From assembly GCA_002305685.1 (NCBI GenBank), contig DBQB01000019.1, positions 43,858 through 107,857 on the forward strand: a stretch of DNA of 64,000 nt. Direction: 5' to 3'. Shown piece by piece: positions 50,187-58,350 of the stretch. The position numbers were made by a program, and so were the translations under genes. Source of the DNA: Ruminococcaceae bacterium UBA1405 (GTDB lineage Bacteria; Bacillota; Clostridia; Oscillospirales; Ruminococcaceae). Each line of letters opens with the position of its first letter. Position 1 is the stretch's first letter. The notes under the pieces are model-generated. The model was not told the DNA's origin. It saw nothing but the letters and a program-made list of their open reading frames with translations, and did not search any database.

Positions 50187-51955
50187 TAACGGTCACCATC
50201 CTTTCCGTCGTCAGCAGAAGGTTCGTCAAAATCCCCTCCGCCAGTGGTTTGCACTTCGTAGATTTCCTGATAAATGGGATTGGTTTTTAAAAGTGCCTCA
50301 TGGGTATCAAAACCACTGATTCTACCGTTATCCAGCACCAGAATACGGTCGGCATGTTGTACACTGGAAATACGCTGGGCAATAATTAGCTTTGTTACAC
50401 CAGGGATATGCTGTGCAAAGGACTGACGAATCTTGGCGTCGGTGGCAGTATCCACCGCACTGGTAGAGTCATCCAAAATCAGCACCTTGGGCTTTTTCAG
50501 CAGTGCCCGCGCAATACAAAGCCGTTGCTTTTGTCCACCGGAAACGTTGTTTCCTCCCTGCTCAATCCAGGTATTGTATCCATCCGGGAAACGCTGGATA
50601 AACTCGTCGGCACAGGCCTGACGGCAAACCCCCTGACATTCTTCCAGTGTAGCGTCCTCCTTGCCCCAGCGCAGGTTATCCAAAATGGTACCAGAAAACA
50701 GCACGTTTTTTTGCAGCACAACCGCTACCTGATTGCGCAACTCTTCCAGATCATAGCTGCGCACATCTTTGCCGCCCACCTTGACGGCGCCGCCTGTCAC
50801 ATCGTATAGACGGCTGATCAAGTTTACCAGGCTGGATTTTCCACATCCAGTCCCTCCAATGATTCCAATGGTTTCACCGGAATGAATATGAAAATCGATA
50901 TCGTGAAGGGTATCCTCTCCGCTACCCTGCCGGTATGCAAAGTTGACATGTTCAAAATCAATGCTGCCGTCCGCGATATTATGGTCGGCTTGAGACGGGC
51001 TGACCAGATCCGCCTTCTCTTCCAACACCTCAGCAATACGCCGTCCGCTTGCCATACTCATGGTGAGCATAACAAAAATCATGGACAGCATCATCAGCGA
51101 TATCATAGCACTCATAACATAGCTGAAAAGAGAGGTAAGGTTACCAGTGGTCAGGGTGCCTCCAACAATCATTTTCGCTCCAAACCAAGATAGGGCAATA
51201 ATACATCCGTACACGGTAAGCATCATCACCGGATTGTTGAACGCAAGGATACTTTCCGCTTTTACCGATAACCGATACAGGTTTTGCGCTGCATTGTGAA
51301 ATTTTTCGTTTTCGAATTTTTCCCGCACGAACGCTTTCACCACACGAATTGCAGAGACGTTTTCCTGTACGCTCGCATTGAGATCATCATACTTGCGGAA
51401 TACCTGATCGAAGATACGGATGGTGGTACGAATAATCAACGCAAGCACCAAGCCTAAAAATACCATTGCCACCAAAAAGATCAGGCTGAGCCGTCCGCTG
51501 ATCATAAAGCACATACTCATACTGCAGATGAGCATCAAAGGCGCGCGCACCGCAATGCGCATCAACATCTGATAAGCATTTTGCAGGTTGGTAACATCGG
51601 TGGTCATACGGGTGACCAGTCCGGCGGTGCTGAACTTATCGATGTTGGAAAAGGAAAAGGTCTGGATGTTGGCATACATTCCGTCCCGCAGATTGTAAGC
51701 GAATCCAGCAGAAGCCACCGCCGCCGTGCGTCCTGCCAGTACACCGAACAAAAGACTCAAAAACGCCACCACCAGCATCAGCGCGCCATATTTGAGTACC
51801 TGCTGCATATCTCCAGCCTCAATGCCCTTGTCAATAATCTTGGCTGTAATATATGGCAGAAGGATTTCCATAAGGACTTCCATCGCGGTAAAAACCGGGG
51901 TTATGGCTGAAACGCCCTTATACTGTTTAATCTGCCTGCCCAACGTTCTAATCAT
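50186..51955 (-). CDS. Heterodimeric ABC exporter, subunit 1 (ATPase + membrane domain)
   Basis: A 589-residue fused exporter half. Six membrane helices end near residue 310; the ATPase has Walker A GIIGGTGCGKSSLVNLISRLYD (~residue 362), Q-loop VLQKNVLFSGT, signature VSGGQKQRLCIARA and Walker B VLILDDSTSAVDTATD, with Asp in place of the catalytic Glu. That substitution is the typical degenerate site of one partner in heterodimeric exporters, while subunit 2 keeps Glu. It follows the MarR gene by 3 bases and overlaps subunit 2. The N-terminus LGRQIKQYKGVSAITPVFTAMEVLMEILLPYITAKIID is standard for the family. Confidence 0.94.
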   Translation of the reverse strand: MIRTLGRQIKQYKGVSAITPVFTAMEVLMEILLPYITAKIIDKGIEAGDMQQVLKYGALMLVVAFLSLLFGVLAGRTAAVASAGFAYNLRDGMYANIQTFSFSNIDKFSTAGLVTRMTTDVTNLQNAYQMLMRIAVRAPLMLICSMSMCFMISGRLSLIFLVAMVFLGLVLALIIRTTIRIFDQVFRKYDDLNASVQENVSAIRVVKAFVREKFENEKFHNAAQNLYRLSVKAESILAFNNPVMMLTVYGCIIALSWFGAKMIVGGTLTTGNLTSLFSYVMSAMISLMMLSMIFVMLTMSMASGRRIAEVLEEKADLVSPSQADHNIADGSIDFEHVNFAYRQGSGEDTLHDIDFHIHSGETIGIIGGTGCGKSSLVNLISRLYDVTGGAVKVGGKDVRSYDLEELRNQVAVVLQKNVLFSGTILDNLRWGKEDATLEECQGVCRQACADEFIQRFPDGYNTWIEQGGNNVSGGQKQRLCIARALLKKPKVLILDDSTSAVDTATDAKIRQSFAQHIPGVTKLIIAQRISSVQHADRILVLDNGRISGFDTHEALLKTNPIYQEIYEVQTTGGGDFDEPSADDGKDGDR

Positions 51956-51958
51956 TCT

Positions 51959-52402
51959 TCATTCCTCCTGATTCTCTCGAAGGTTGCAGAGCATCCGCTC
52001 CAAAACCAGTTTCATCGTCTCAGACTGCTGTAAGGAGATCCCGGAAAACAACTGACGCTGACAGCGCAGAATATCCTCCCGCAATACCGGTTCCAACCGC
52101 AACGTCTTGGCAGTAAGGACAATCCGTTTTCTCCGATCATCCGTACCGTCGGAAAGCAATTCCAGATAACCGTTTTGCCTTAAATCCTTGAGTCTGGCGG
52201 AGATGGTAGCCCGGGAAAGGCCGCTTTCCCGATGCAGGTCGGTAGCATACACCGGACCATCCTTCCATTCCAGCAGATGCAGCAGCAAACGTTCCTGAAA
52301 CAGAGATAAACCGCAACCCGAAACCGGAGACTTGGCATTCTGTGCCAAAGCTGTGTTGAGCTGCTGTAACAGTTCCACCACCGATTGATGATGTTTCTCC
52401 AT
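51959..52402 (-). CDS. MarR-family transcriptional regulator
   Basis: A 147-residue winged-helix regulator. The recognition region reads YATDLHRESGLSRATISARLKDLRQNGYLELLSDGTDDRRKRIVLTAKT, with the DDRRKR wing characteristic of MarR. AAAGGAG precedes ATG 52402. It leads the operon with the two exporter genes and is expected to repress them until a ligand appears. A promoter with a possible MarR site lies upstream (52467-52494), shared with the divergent LysR gene. Confidence 0.92.
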   Translation of the reverse strand: MEKHHQSVVELLQQLNTALAQNAKSPVSGCGLSLFQERLLLHLLEWKDGPVYATDLHRESGLSRATISARLKDLRQNGYLELLSDGTDDRRKRIVLTAKTLRLEPVLREDILRCQRQLFSGISLQQSETMKLVLERMLCNLRENQEE

Positions 52403-52466
52403 TTCTTACGTCTCCTTTACTGTTTGTGCCCAAATGGTTTTGGGGTAAATTATTCCGACGAAACCT

Positions 52467-52494
52467 ATTATATCGTTTTTTTCTTGTAAGTAAA
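52467..52494 (-). promoter_or_regulatory. Promoter of the marR-ABC operon
   Basis: Minus-strand TTTACT (52489-52494), 16-base spacer, TATAAT (52467-52472). Its -35 overlaps the -35 of the divergent LysR promoter. Confidence 0.7.
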
Positions 52495-52519
52495 TTCAAA
52501 ATATGTTATCATTGATAAC
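52484..52519 (+). promoter_or_regulatory. LysR-gene promoter with a palindrome over the -10 box
   Basis: TTGTAA (52484-52489), 17-base spacer, TATCAT (52507-52512). The perfect 15-base palindrome GTTATCATTGATAAC (52505-52519) covers this -10 and contains the T-N11-A layout known from LysR sites, consistent with autorepression. Confidence 0.65.
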
Positions 52520-52549
52520 CAAAACGTATCAATCGATGGAGGTATGCCT

Positions 52550-53446
52550 ATGAACATTCAACAGCTGGAATGTTTCGTTCAAGTTGCGGAGCATCTCAAT
52601 TTTGCCAGGGCCGCAGAGGCGCTTAACATTACACAGCCCGCTGTTTCCCGTCAGATCAGCTCCTTGGAATCGGAATTAAACACCCGACTATTTCTCCGCA
52701 CCACCCGCAGCGTATTCCTCGCCCCGACAGGAAGTGTTTTTCTGGAGGACACCAAGGATATTCTGGGCAAACTTTACGCTGCCACCGAACGGATTCAAAG
52801 CCGCTCCGGAGAGAGCATCCGGCCGCTGTTCATTGGATGCTGCAACGAAGCAGATCTGAATTGGTTTTCTATCTTATTTTCCGGCAACCGAATCAAATTT
52901 CCGGACGTGCATCCTCTTATTCGGATTATCCCCCAAAGAGCAATCCTAAATCTATTTGTCCAGGGGGAACTGGATATCCTCTTTGGATTTCAGGAAGATA
53001 TCCCTGCACGAAACGGCATTCGATATCGGGAACTGTTTCTCTCTCCCATCTGCTGCGCGTTACCCAAAGAACATCCCTGGAGCGGTCTAAAAGAGATCAC
53101 CGAGGAGATGCTGCTTCAGGAGAGTATGATTGTTTGCCGAATGCTCAGCGCTCTTCCCGCAGTGGATTTGATACAAAACCGGTTGATGCGAAAATATCCG
53201 CCCAGCTCGATTTATCGCTGTGAAAGCGGTCAGGCCGCCGCCGCTTTGGTTCAGGCCGGTTACGGATTTGCACTGCTGCCCAAAATCCTCCCCTATGCCT
53301 CTTCCAACATCACCTACGTTCCGCTGCATGAGGCGGGCACCATCTCCTATGGGCTTTTTTATAAAGCCGGAGAAAAGGATACCGCTGTAAAAAATTGGAT
53401 TGCCTCCGCTGCCTTTCCAACCAACCCAGAGCCACAAAGCCCTTGA
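52550..53446 (+). CDS. LysR-family transcriptional regulator
   Basis: A 298-residue regulator. Residues 1-60 are the winged helix-turn-helix (LECFVQVAEHLNFARAAEALNITQPAVSRQISSLESELNTRLFLR), followed by a linker helix and the effector-binding periplasmic-binding-like fold (FIGCCNEADLNW, QGELDILFGFQEDIP, AALVQAGYGFALLPKIL). ATG 52550 is 7 bases after GGAGGT; ATG 52544 is too close. It diverges from the marR operon, and the DUF3737 gene follows 165 bases later on the same strand; either or both could be targets. Confidence 0.92.
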   Translation: MNIQQLECFVQVAEHLNFARAAEALNITQPAVSRQISSLESELNTRLFLRTTRSVFLAPTGSVFLEDTKDILGKLYAATERIQSRSGESIRPLFIGCCNEADLNWFSILFSGNRIKFPDVHPLIRIIPQRAILNLFVQGELDILFGFQEDIPARNGIRYRELFLSPICCALPKEHPWSGLKEITEEMLLQESMIVCRMLSALPAVDLIQNRLMRKYPPSSIYRCESGQAAAALVQAGYGFALLPKILPYASSNITYVPLHEAGTISYGLFYKAGEKDTAVKNWIASAAFPTNPEPQSP

Positions 53447-53453
53447 TAAATGT

Positions 53454-53482
53454 TTGCTATTTTGAGCCGTTGGCTTTATACT
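53454..53482 (+). promoter_or_regulatory. Promoter of the DUF3737 gene
   Basis: TTGCTA (53454-53459), 17-base spacer, TATACT (53477-53482). Confidence 0.6.
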
Positions 53483-53610
53483 ATAAATGGTGCCTTAAAA
53501 CATTCCCGGTAATCTTTTAAAAAGTGGAAACATTGCGCCCCTCTTTTTCCATAAACCACCTCTGCGCGACATCGGAAATACTATCTGTTTTGATCAGGAG
53601 GTAACAATTT

Positions 53611-54444
53611 ATGCAGCACATCCAACATCAAACATTCGACCAAGAACGCGCACTATACGGCAGCAAGGATCTATTGATAGACCATTGCCGCTTTGACGGT
53701 CCTGCCGATGGAGAAAGCGCCTTCAAAGAATGCAGCGATATCCAGGTGGAACACTGCTTTTTCAATCTGCGCTATCCGTTTTGGCACGATCACAATCTCT
53801 CCATCCAGGACAGCGAGATGACCCAGCTGTGCCGTGCAGCCCTGTGGTATTCTGAGAATATCCGGATTTCCGACACCAAGATGCACGGCATAAAAGCCCT
53901 CCGGGAATGCGCCGAGGCGGTACTGGAAAACTGTGACATCCTTTCCCCGGAATTTGGATGGTCGGTGCGGGGGGTACAGATGCGCCACTGCACCGCGCAG
54001 GGCGAATATTTCATGATGCGTTCCGAGCACTTGAGATTCTCCGATGTGACCTTCCAGGGAAAATACTCCTTCCAGTACATAGAGGACGCCGTGCTGGAAA
54101 ACTGCGTTTTGGACACCAAGGACGCTTTCTGGCACGCCAAAAACGTTACGGTACGCAACAGCGTGGTAAAAGGCGAATATCTGGCCTGGTATTCGGATGG
54201 ACTGACACTGGAAAACTGTAAAATCATCGGCACACAGCCGCTGTGTTACTGCAAAAATCTCAAACTGATCGATTGTGAGATGGTAGATACCGATCTTTGC
54301 TTTGAGAGATCCCAGGTGGAAGCCACCATCACCACACCGGTTGTCAGCATCAAAAATCCCTATGAAGGGCGGATCCGTGTACCCCAGGTGGGAGAAATCA
54401 TCCGCGACGATCCCAACGCCTGCGGTGAGATTCTCGTTGGCTAA
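53611..54444 (+). CDS. DUF3737-family protein (beta-helix-like)
   Basis: A 277-residue cytoplasmic protein with short repeats of about 20 residues ending in x-x-C-x-F or x-x-C-x-I: IDHCRFDGP, VEHCFFNLR, ISDTKMHG, LENCDILS, MRHCTAQG, LENCVLDT, VRNSVVKG, LENCKIIG, LIDCEMVD. This resembles a right-handed beta-helix and the DUF3737 family, whose function is unknown; members often sit beside LysR regulators in gut Firmicutes. AGGAGG precedes ATG 53611. It has its own promoter and terminator. No catalytic residues can be named. Confidence 0.85.
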   Translation: MQHIQHQTFDQERALYGSKDLLIDHCRFDGPADGESAFKECSDIQVEHCFFNLRYPFWHDHNLSIQDSEMTQLCRAALWYSENIRISDTKMHGIKALRECAEAVLENCDILSPEFGWSVRGVQMRHCTAQGEYFMMRSEHLRFSDVTFQGKYSFQYIEDAVLENCVLDTKDAFWHAKNVTVRNSVVKGEYLAWYSDGLTLENCKIIGTQPLCYCKNLKLIDCEMVDTDLCFERSQVEATITTPVVSIKNPYEGRIRVPQVGEIIRDDPNACGEILVG

Positions 54445-54459
54445 TGGCTTCAAAATGGC

Positions 54460-54504
54460 GAAGGCTCTCTCCGGCGATACTGCTGGAGAGAGCCTTCATT
54501 TTTC
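54460..54504 (+). terminator. Intrinsic terminator of the DUF3737 gene
   Basis: GAAGGCTCTCTCC (54460-54472) pairs perfectly with GGAGAGAGCCTTC (54485-54497), then ATTTTTC. Confidence 0.9.
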
Positions 54505-54599
54505 TATCATTGTTTTTGCACTTTCAAATCACTGTCCATCCTCCAGGACTTTCACATCCCTTTGGAAGAAAACCAGAAATGGAGCGCCGAAGTGCCGCC

Positions 54600-55664
54600 T
54601 TATTTCTCCTCGTTCAACAGCCAGCGGTCAAAGAAATCCCTGACCCCGACGCCAACCCACTGATGTCCGCCCTCGTGAACCGAATGGACCAGTTTTTCCG
54701 GGCATCCCAGAAGTTCAAAAGCGTCTCTGGCAATCTGTACCTGAGGATATACGTTATCCAGTCCCGGCGCGCCTTCCAGATGATCCTTGCGCCCGCTCTC
54801 CACAAAGAGCGCCCGGGGCGCAACCATAGCGCCCAAGTCTCCCATATCCACCAGCTTCCAAAGATTATAGGCAAAATTGCAGGAGCAGTTGCCGGGCTGG
54901 AGCAGCAATGCTTCCTTAAACCCGTAAAAATATCCGCTGGTCACCGCCGCCTTGATCCGATCGTCCAGCGCCGCAACATACAGCGTCTGCTGTCCGCCGC
55001 CGGACATCCCCGCACAGCCAACCTTCTGCGGATCGATCTCGGGATAAGCGCTGAGCATATAATCCAGCAGCCGCATCAAATCCCAGACCATCATGCCGAT
55101 CATCGACATACCAAATCCCACAGCCATCTGATTGATCTCCCGATGGGAGTTGCTGCGCCAGTTTTCCGGCGCATCGCCCTGTTGGGAAGCCTCCCGGCGC
55201 TCGCCGGTGCCTCTCGCGTCGGGGCAAACCACATAGTATCCTGCCGCAGCCATCTCCTCGGCAAAAGTCTTTTTCTGGAAGAAATCCGGGCGCGCTTTGA
55301 CGCCGGGATTCTCCGGGTCAGCCACATTGTTTTCCTTGCCGCCGCCATGACCGTGGGGGTTGAGGATCAACCCACCGTTGTGGGCACACTTGGGTTTGAG
55401 CAGGAAAAATGTCATCCATACCCCAGGTTCCGTCTGCATTACCCAGTGTTCCCGCAGATATCCGTCAAACTCTTTGGTATCCAGCTGTTTCGGCTGTGCC
55501 GGAGCAGGAGTACACAGATCCATACCGATGCTCTCGATCAGCTTTTGCCGAACCTGCTGTTTCCACAGATTGTAAGCCTCCTTGCTGGAAACATCTACCG
55601 GGTGTTGGCGTCCCAGTTTGTCATAGAGCCGTGCAAAATAATCCGATACCGTGTAATACTGCAT
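54600..55664 (-). CDS. Alpha/beta hydrolase, acetyl-xylan-esterase/dienelactone-hydrolase type
   Basis: A 354-residue alpha/beta hydrolase (Abhydrolase_7-like). The oxyanion strand LILNPHGHGGGKEN, a segment VVCPDARGTGERREA, the nucleophile elbow CAGMSGGGQQTLYVAAL (Ser near residue 229) and a late HSVHEGGHQWVG with the probable catalytic His are visible. Relatives in gut bacteria act as carbohydrate esterases on plant glycans. No signal peptide is present. It is the last gene of the GH95-GH106 transcript (46 bases after the previous stop), consistent with removing acetyl or other esters from imported oligosaccharides. Confidence 0.8.
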   Translation of the reverse strand: MQYYTVSDYFARLYDKLGRQHPVDVSSKEAYNLWKQQVRQKLIESIGMDLCTPAPAQPKQLDTKEFDGYLREHWVMQTEPGVWMTFFLLKPKCAHNGGLILNPHGHGGGKENNVADPENPGVKARPDFFQKKTFAEEMAAAGYYVVCPDARGTGERREASQQGDAPENWRSNSHREINQMAVGFGMSMIGMMVWDLMRLLDYMLSAYPEIDPQKVGCAGMSGGGQQTLYVAALDDRIKAAVTSGYFYGFKEALLLQPGNCSCNFAYNLWKLVDMGDLGAMVAPRALFVESGRKDHLEGAPGLDNVYPQVQIARDAFELLGCPEKLVHSVHEGGHQWVGVGVRDFFDRWLLNEEK

Positions 55665-55710
55665 TTTTCATTCCTCCCTTGGTTCATGGTCGTAAAAAGG
55701 GGGTTCCCCT

Positions 55711-58326
55711 CTATTTTCCCAGCAGCCGTACAGGACCCATCAGGCCGCTGGCGGCCACCGGCTGAAACACCGATAAGCGGTCGTGCTGCTGATATACCAG
55801 CGTATTGGTAACCTCCACCGTCAAACGGTTTTCTCCGTTTTTCACCTTGCCGGCAACCTCCAAACGGTATGGCCAGGAGATACAGCATCCGATCTCCTCC
55901 CCGTTGAGCAGCACATGGGCCGTCTCGCCCACCTCCCCCAAATCCAGCTGCAACACCTGCTCCGCCAGTTCCTTGGACGCCTCAAACACCGTCTCATATT
56001 TGACGGTACCGGAAAAACGGGGAAGCATCCCGGGTGCATTGAGATTTTCCAATCTCTGTAACTGGGTATAGGGGGTAAAGTTAGGATATTCCGTCGCCGT
56101 AGCGGTGGAAAGGGTCCAGCTTCCGTCCAGGGTCATCCTCTCCTTCAGATTCTCCTGCCAATCGGCAAGATCCGGTGCTATGCTGCGGTTTTCCGGGTCC
56201 ACCGTGATGACCATTGCCTCATAAGGTGCCAGCGCAACAGGAATTTGAAGCCTATCCCCCTGGACTACATAAGCCATCCGATACAACCGGTTGTGATATG
56301 CATCGTAACGCAGCGGCACACAGTCTCCTCCGGCAAGGGAAAGGACGGTGCGCTGGGTCTGACGGGTGGATTCGTTAAACAACAGATAATGCTCCGCCGT
56401 ACCTTGACGGTAATGGTAGATCCGCAGATCCGGCACAGCAGGACACGCCGACAGATCGAAAATCCCCATCTCCCGCACAGCACTGGCAACCTGTTCCAGC
56501 GCAACCGTTTTGCATCCCTGCAACTGCCGGTCCAGCTGTGCGGACTCTTCCTTGAGATCAATATACCGGCTGGGCTTACCATCCACAAAAAATACCGGCA
56601 GCCCTTCCTGGGTAAGGCGTTCCAAGCTCTGCGCCAGAGAAAGAGGAATTGCCTCCGCATAGGGAATCACAAGAGCGCCATAGCTTTCCCCGTTGAGACA
56701 AAGCTGACCCTGATGGATTTTGGCCTGGGGCAACACATCGATGGGAAGGATATCGCAATCGATCTGATCTTCCATCAATACCCGCACCGGAGCCTGGGAT
56801 TTCATATAATTTTCCCCGGACCATTCCCCTTCCGCATGGTAAAGCACCGCCGCCGAGGCCACATGGACGCCCCCGCTGATGAGATTGCAGACGCGGTTCA
56901 TATAATCCATCAGCCGGAAAAAGTCCTTATACTGAGGGTTGTTGCCTCTGGCGTAAAAGTGGGGAGGACAGTCGGGATCCGGGAACGCCTTGGGGGTAAA
57001 TGCGTGAGGGACATACCAGTTTACACCCCGCACCAGCATAAAATCAGTGAGCCATTTCATCTCCCGAAGGCCTTCGCTCCAGCCATAGGCGCCAAAGTTT
57101 TCACACATTGCCCTTCCTTTTTTCTTGGGATCGATATGGGCGAGGGAGGAACAAAGTTTTCCCAAACCATAATAGAAGAACTCATCGTCCGCCTCAAAAT
57201 CCCGGGAAGTCCAGGCGTGGGTACTGCCTTTGATGCCGGGAATCACCTCGTGTAGCACAATATCCACCCCAGCCATATCCTGTCCCCACAGGGAACGGAA
57301 ATAATGACCGGTTCCGTTGCCCAGACGACCATGGCAGTTGTTCTCCTCAATGACGTGGCCAATATACTCTACCCCATGCGCCCGGCACCAGTCCCCGATC
57401 TTTTTGCAGAAGTTCTGCCCGTAGAGGATGGTCATGGCGTTCATGTAGGCGTACCGTACCCGCCAGGTATCCTCCCCGATGTCGTACCACAGACCCGGAA
57501 GAATCGATGCCATATCTTCTCCAAGGCTTTCCTGAAGCAGCTGCTCCAGCTGTTTGCACCAGGGCATAGACATATATGGCACCCGGCCGATGGACGCATG
57601 ATAGCCATAGGCATTGCCCATCTGGGGTTCATCGGAGAAAAATCCTTTGAAGGTTTTTCCAAAGTCATCTTTATAGTGTTGATAGTGAGCCTCATAGACG
57701 GTATCGATCAGTACCTGGGTCCCTTCGGGAGTCAGCGGGTTAAGATATTCGTCCAGGCGGGTAGAATGACCGCTGACACGGGAAAGGGTCATATAAAAGA
57801 TACGCCAATACCCCTCGGGAACCTCCCAATACAGCTGATCATCGGCGATGTTGCCGGTCAAATCTATGAAATTGCCATCCACATAATCTTTTTCTCCGGT
57901 GCGGCGGCTGGCAACCACCCGATAGAGGATATCTTCCTGCGCAACCTTCAAAAGAAAAGAGGTACCGCTGGTGGGGCCCATCACATCGATATGGGTTTCT
58001 TTGAGAAACCATTTGCGGTGCTCAGGGTGATCCCGCACCACCCGTCCTGCCGCATAGCCGGTTGGGAACAGCGCATCATCCAATACCCAAACCTCCATAT
58101 CCCGCTTGCGGCATTCATCCATAATAATATCCATATCCCGCCACCAAAGCTCTCCCACAAAATCGGGATGGGGACGGGATTCCACACACAGCGCCCCAAT
58201 ATGGGACTGATGGATTTTGGCAATCATCTCCCGAAGCAGCGCTTCGTCCTCCCCGTGTTGCCAGAAAAACGGAAGAATATGGTTGTCCCACGTTCCGTCA
58301 AGCAGGGAATGGATGGTTGTTTGCAT
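55711..58326 (-). CDS. GH106-like glycoside hydrolase (probable alpha-L-rhamnosidase)
   Basis: An 871-residue protein without signal peptide. The N-terminal ~450 residues look like the TIM-barrel of GH106-type rhamnosidases (DDALFPTGYAAGRVV early; KGFFSDEPQMG near residue 230; EYIGHVIEENNCHGRLGNGTGHYFRSLWGQDMAGVDIVLHEV near 320, with candidate catalytic Glu residues). The middle part carries a Rossmann-like accessory domain (SAAVLYHAEGEWSG...DILPID). The last ~130 residues are a galactose-binding-like sandwich (VLQLDLGEVGETAHVLLNGEEIG). Assignment rests on pattern similarity; another family acting on pectin side chains is possible. Second gene of the transcript. Confidence 0.65.
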   Translation of the reverse strand: MQTTIHSLLDGTWDNHILPFFWQHGEDEALLREMIAKIHQSHIGALCVESRPHPDFVGELWWRDMDIIMDECRKRDMEVWVLDDALFPTGYAAGRVVRDHPEHRKWFLKETHIDVMGPTSGTSFLLKVAQEDILYRVVASRRTGEKDYVDGNFIDLTGNIADDQLYWEVPEGYWRIFYMTLSRVSGHSTRLDEYLNPLTPEGTQVLIDTVYEAHYQHYKDDFGKTFKGFFSDEPQMGNAYGYHASIGRVPYMSMPWCKQLEQLLQESLGEDMASILPGLWYDIGEDTWRVRYAYMNAMTILYGQNFCKKIGDWCRAHGVEYIGHVIEENNCHGRLGNGTGHYFRSLWGQDMAGVDIVLHEVIPGIKGSTHAWTSRDFEADDEFFYYGLGKLCSSLAHIDPKKKGRAMCENFGAYGWSEGLREMKWLTDFMLVRGVNWYVPHAFTPKAFPDPDCPPHFYARGNNPQYKDFFRLMDYMNRVCNLISGGVHVASAAVLYHAEGEWSGENYMKSQAPVRVLMEDQIDCDILPIDVLPQAKIHQGQLCLNGESYGALVIPYAEAIPLSLAQSLERLTQEGLPVFFVDGKPSRYIDLKEESAQLDRQLQGCKTVALEQVASAVREMGIFDLSACPAVPDLRIYHYRQGTAEHYLLFNESTRQTQRTVLSLAGGDCVPLRYDAYHNRLYRMAYVVQGDRLQIPVALAPYEAMVITVDPENRSIAPDLADWQENLKERMTLDGSWTLSTATATEYPNFTPYTQLQRLENLNAPGMLPRFSGTVKYETVFEASKELAEQVLQLDLGEVGETAHVLLNGEEIGCCISWPYRLEVAGKVKNGENRLTVEVTNTLVYQQHDRLSVFQPVAASGLMGPVRLLGK

Positions 58327-58350
58327 CTCAAACGTCTCCTTTTCTGATTT

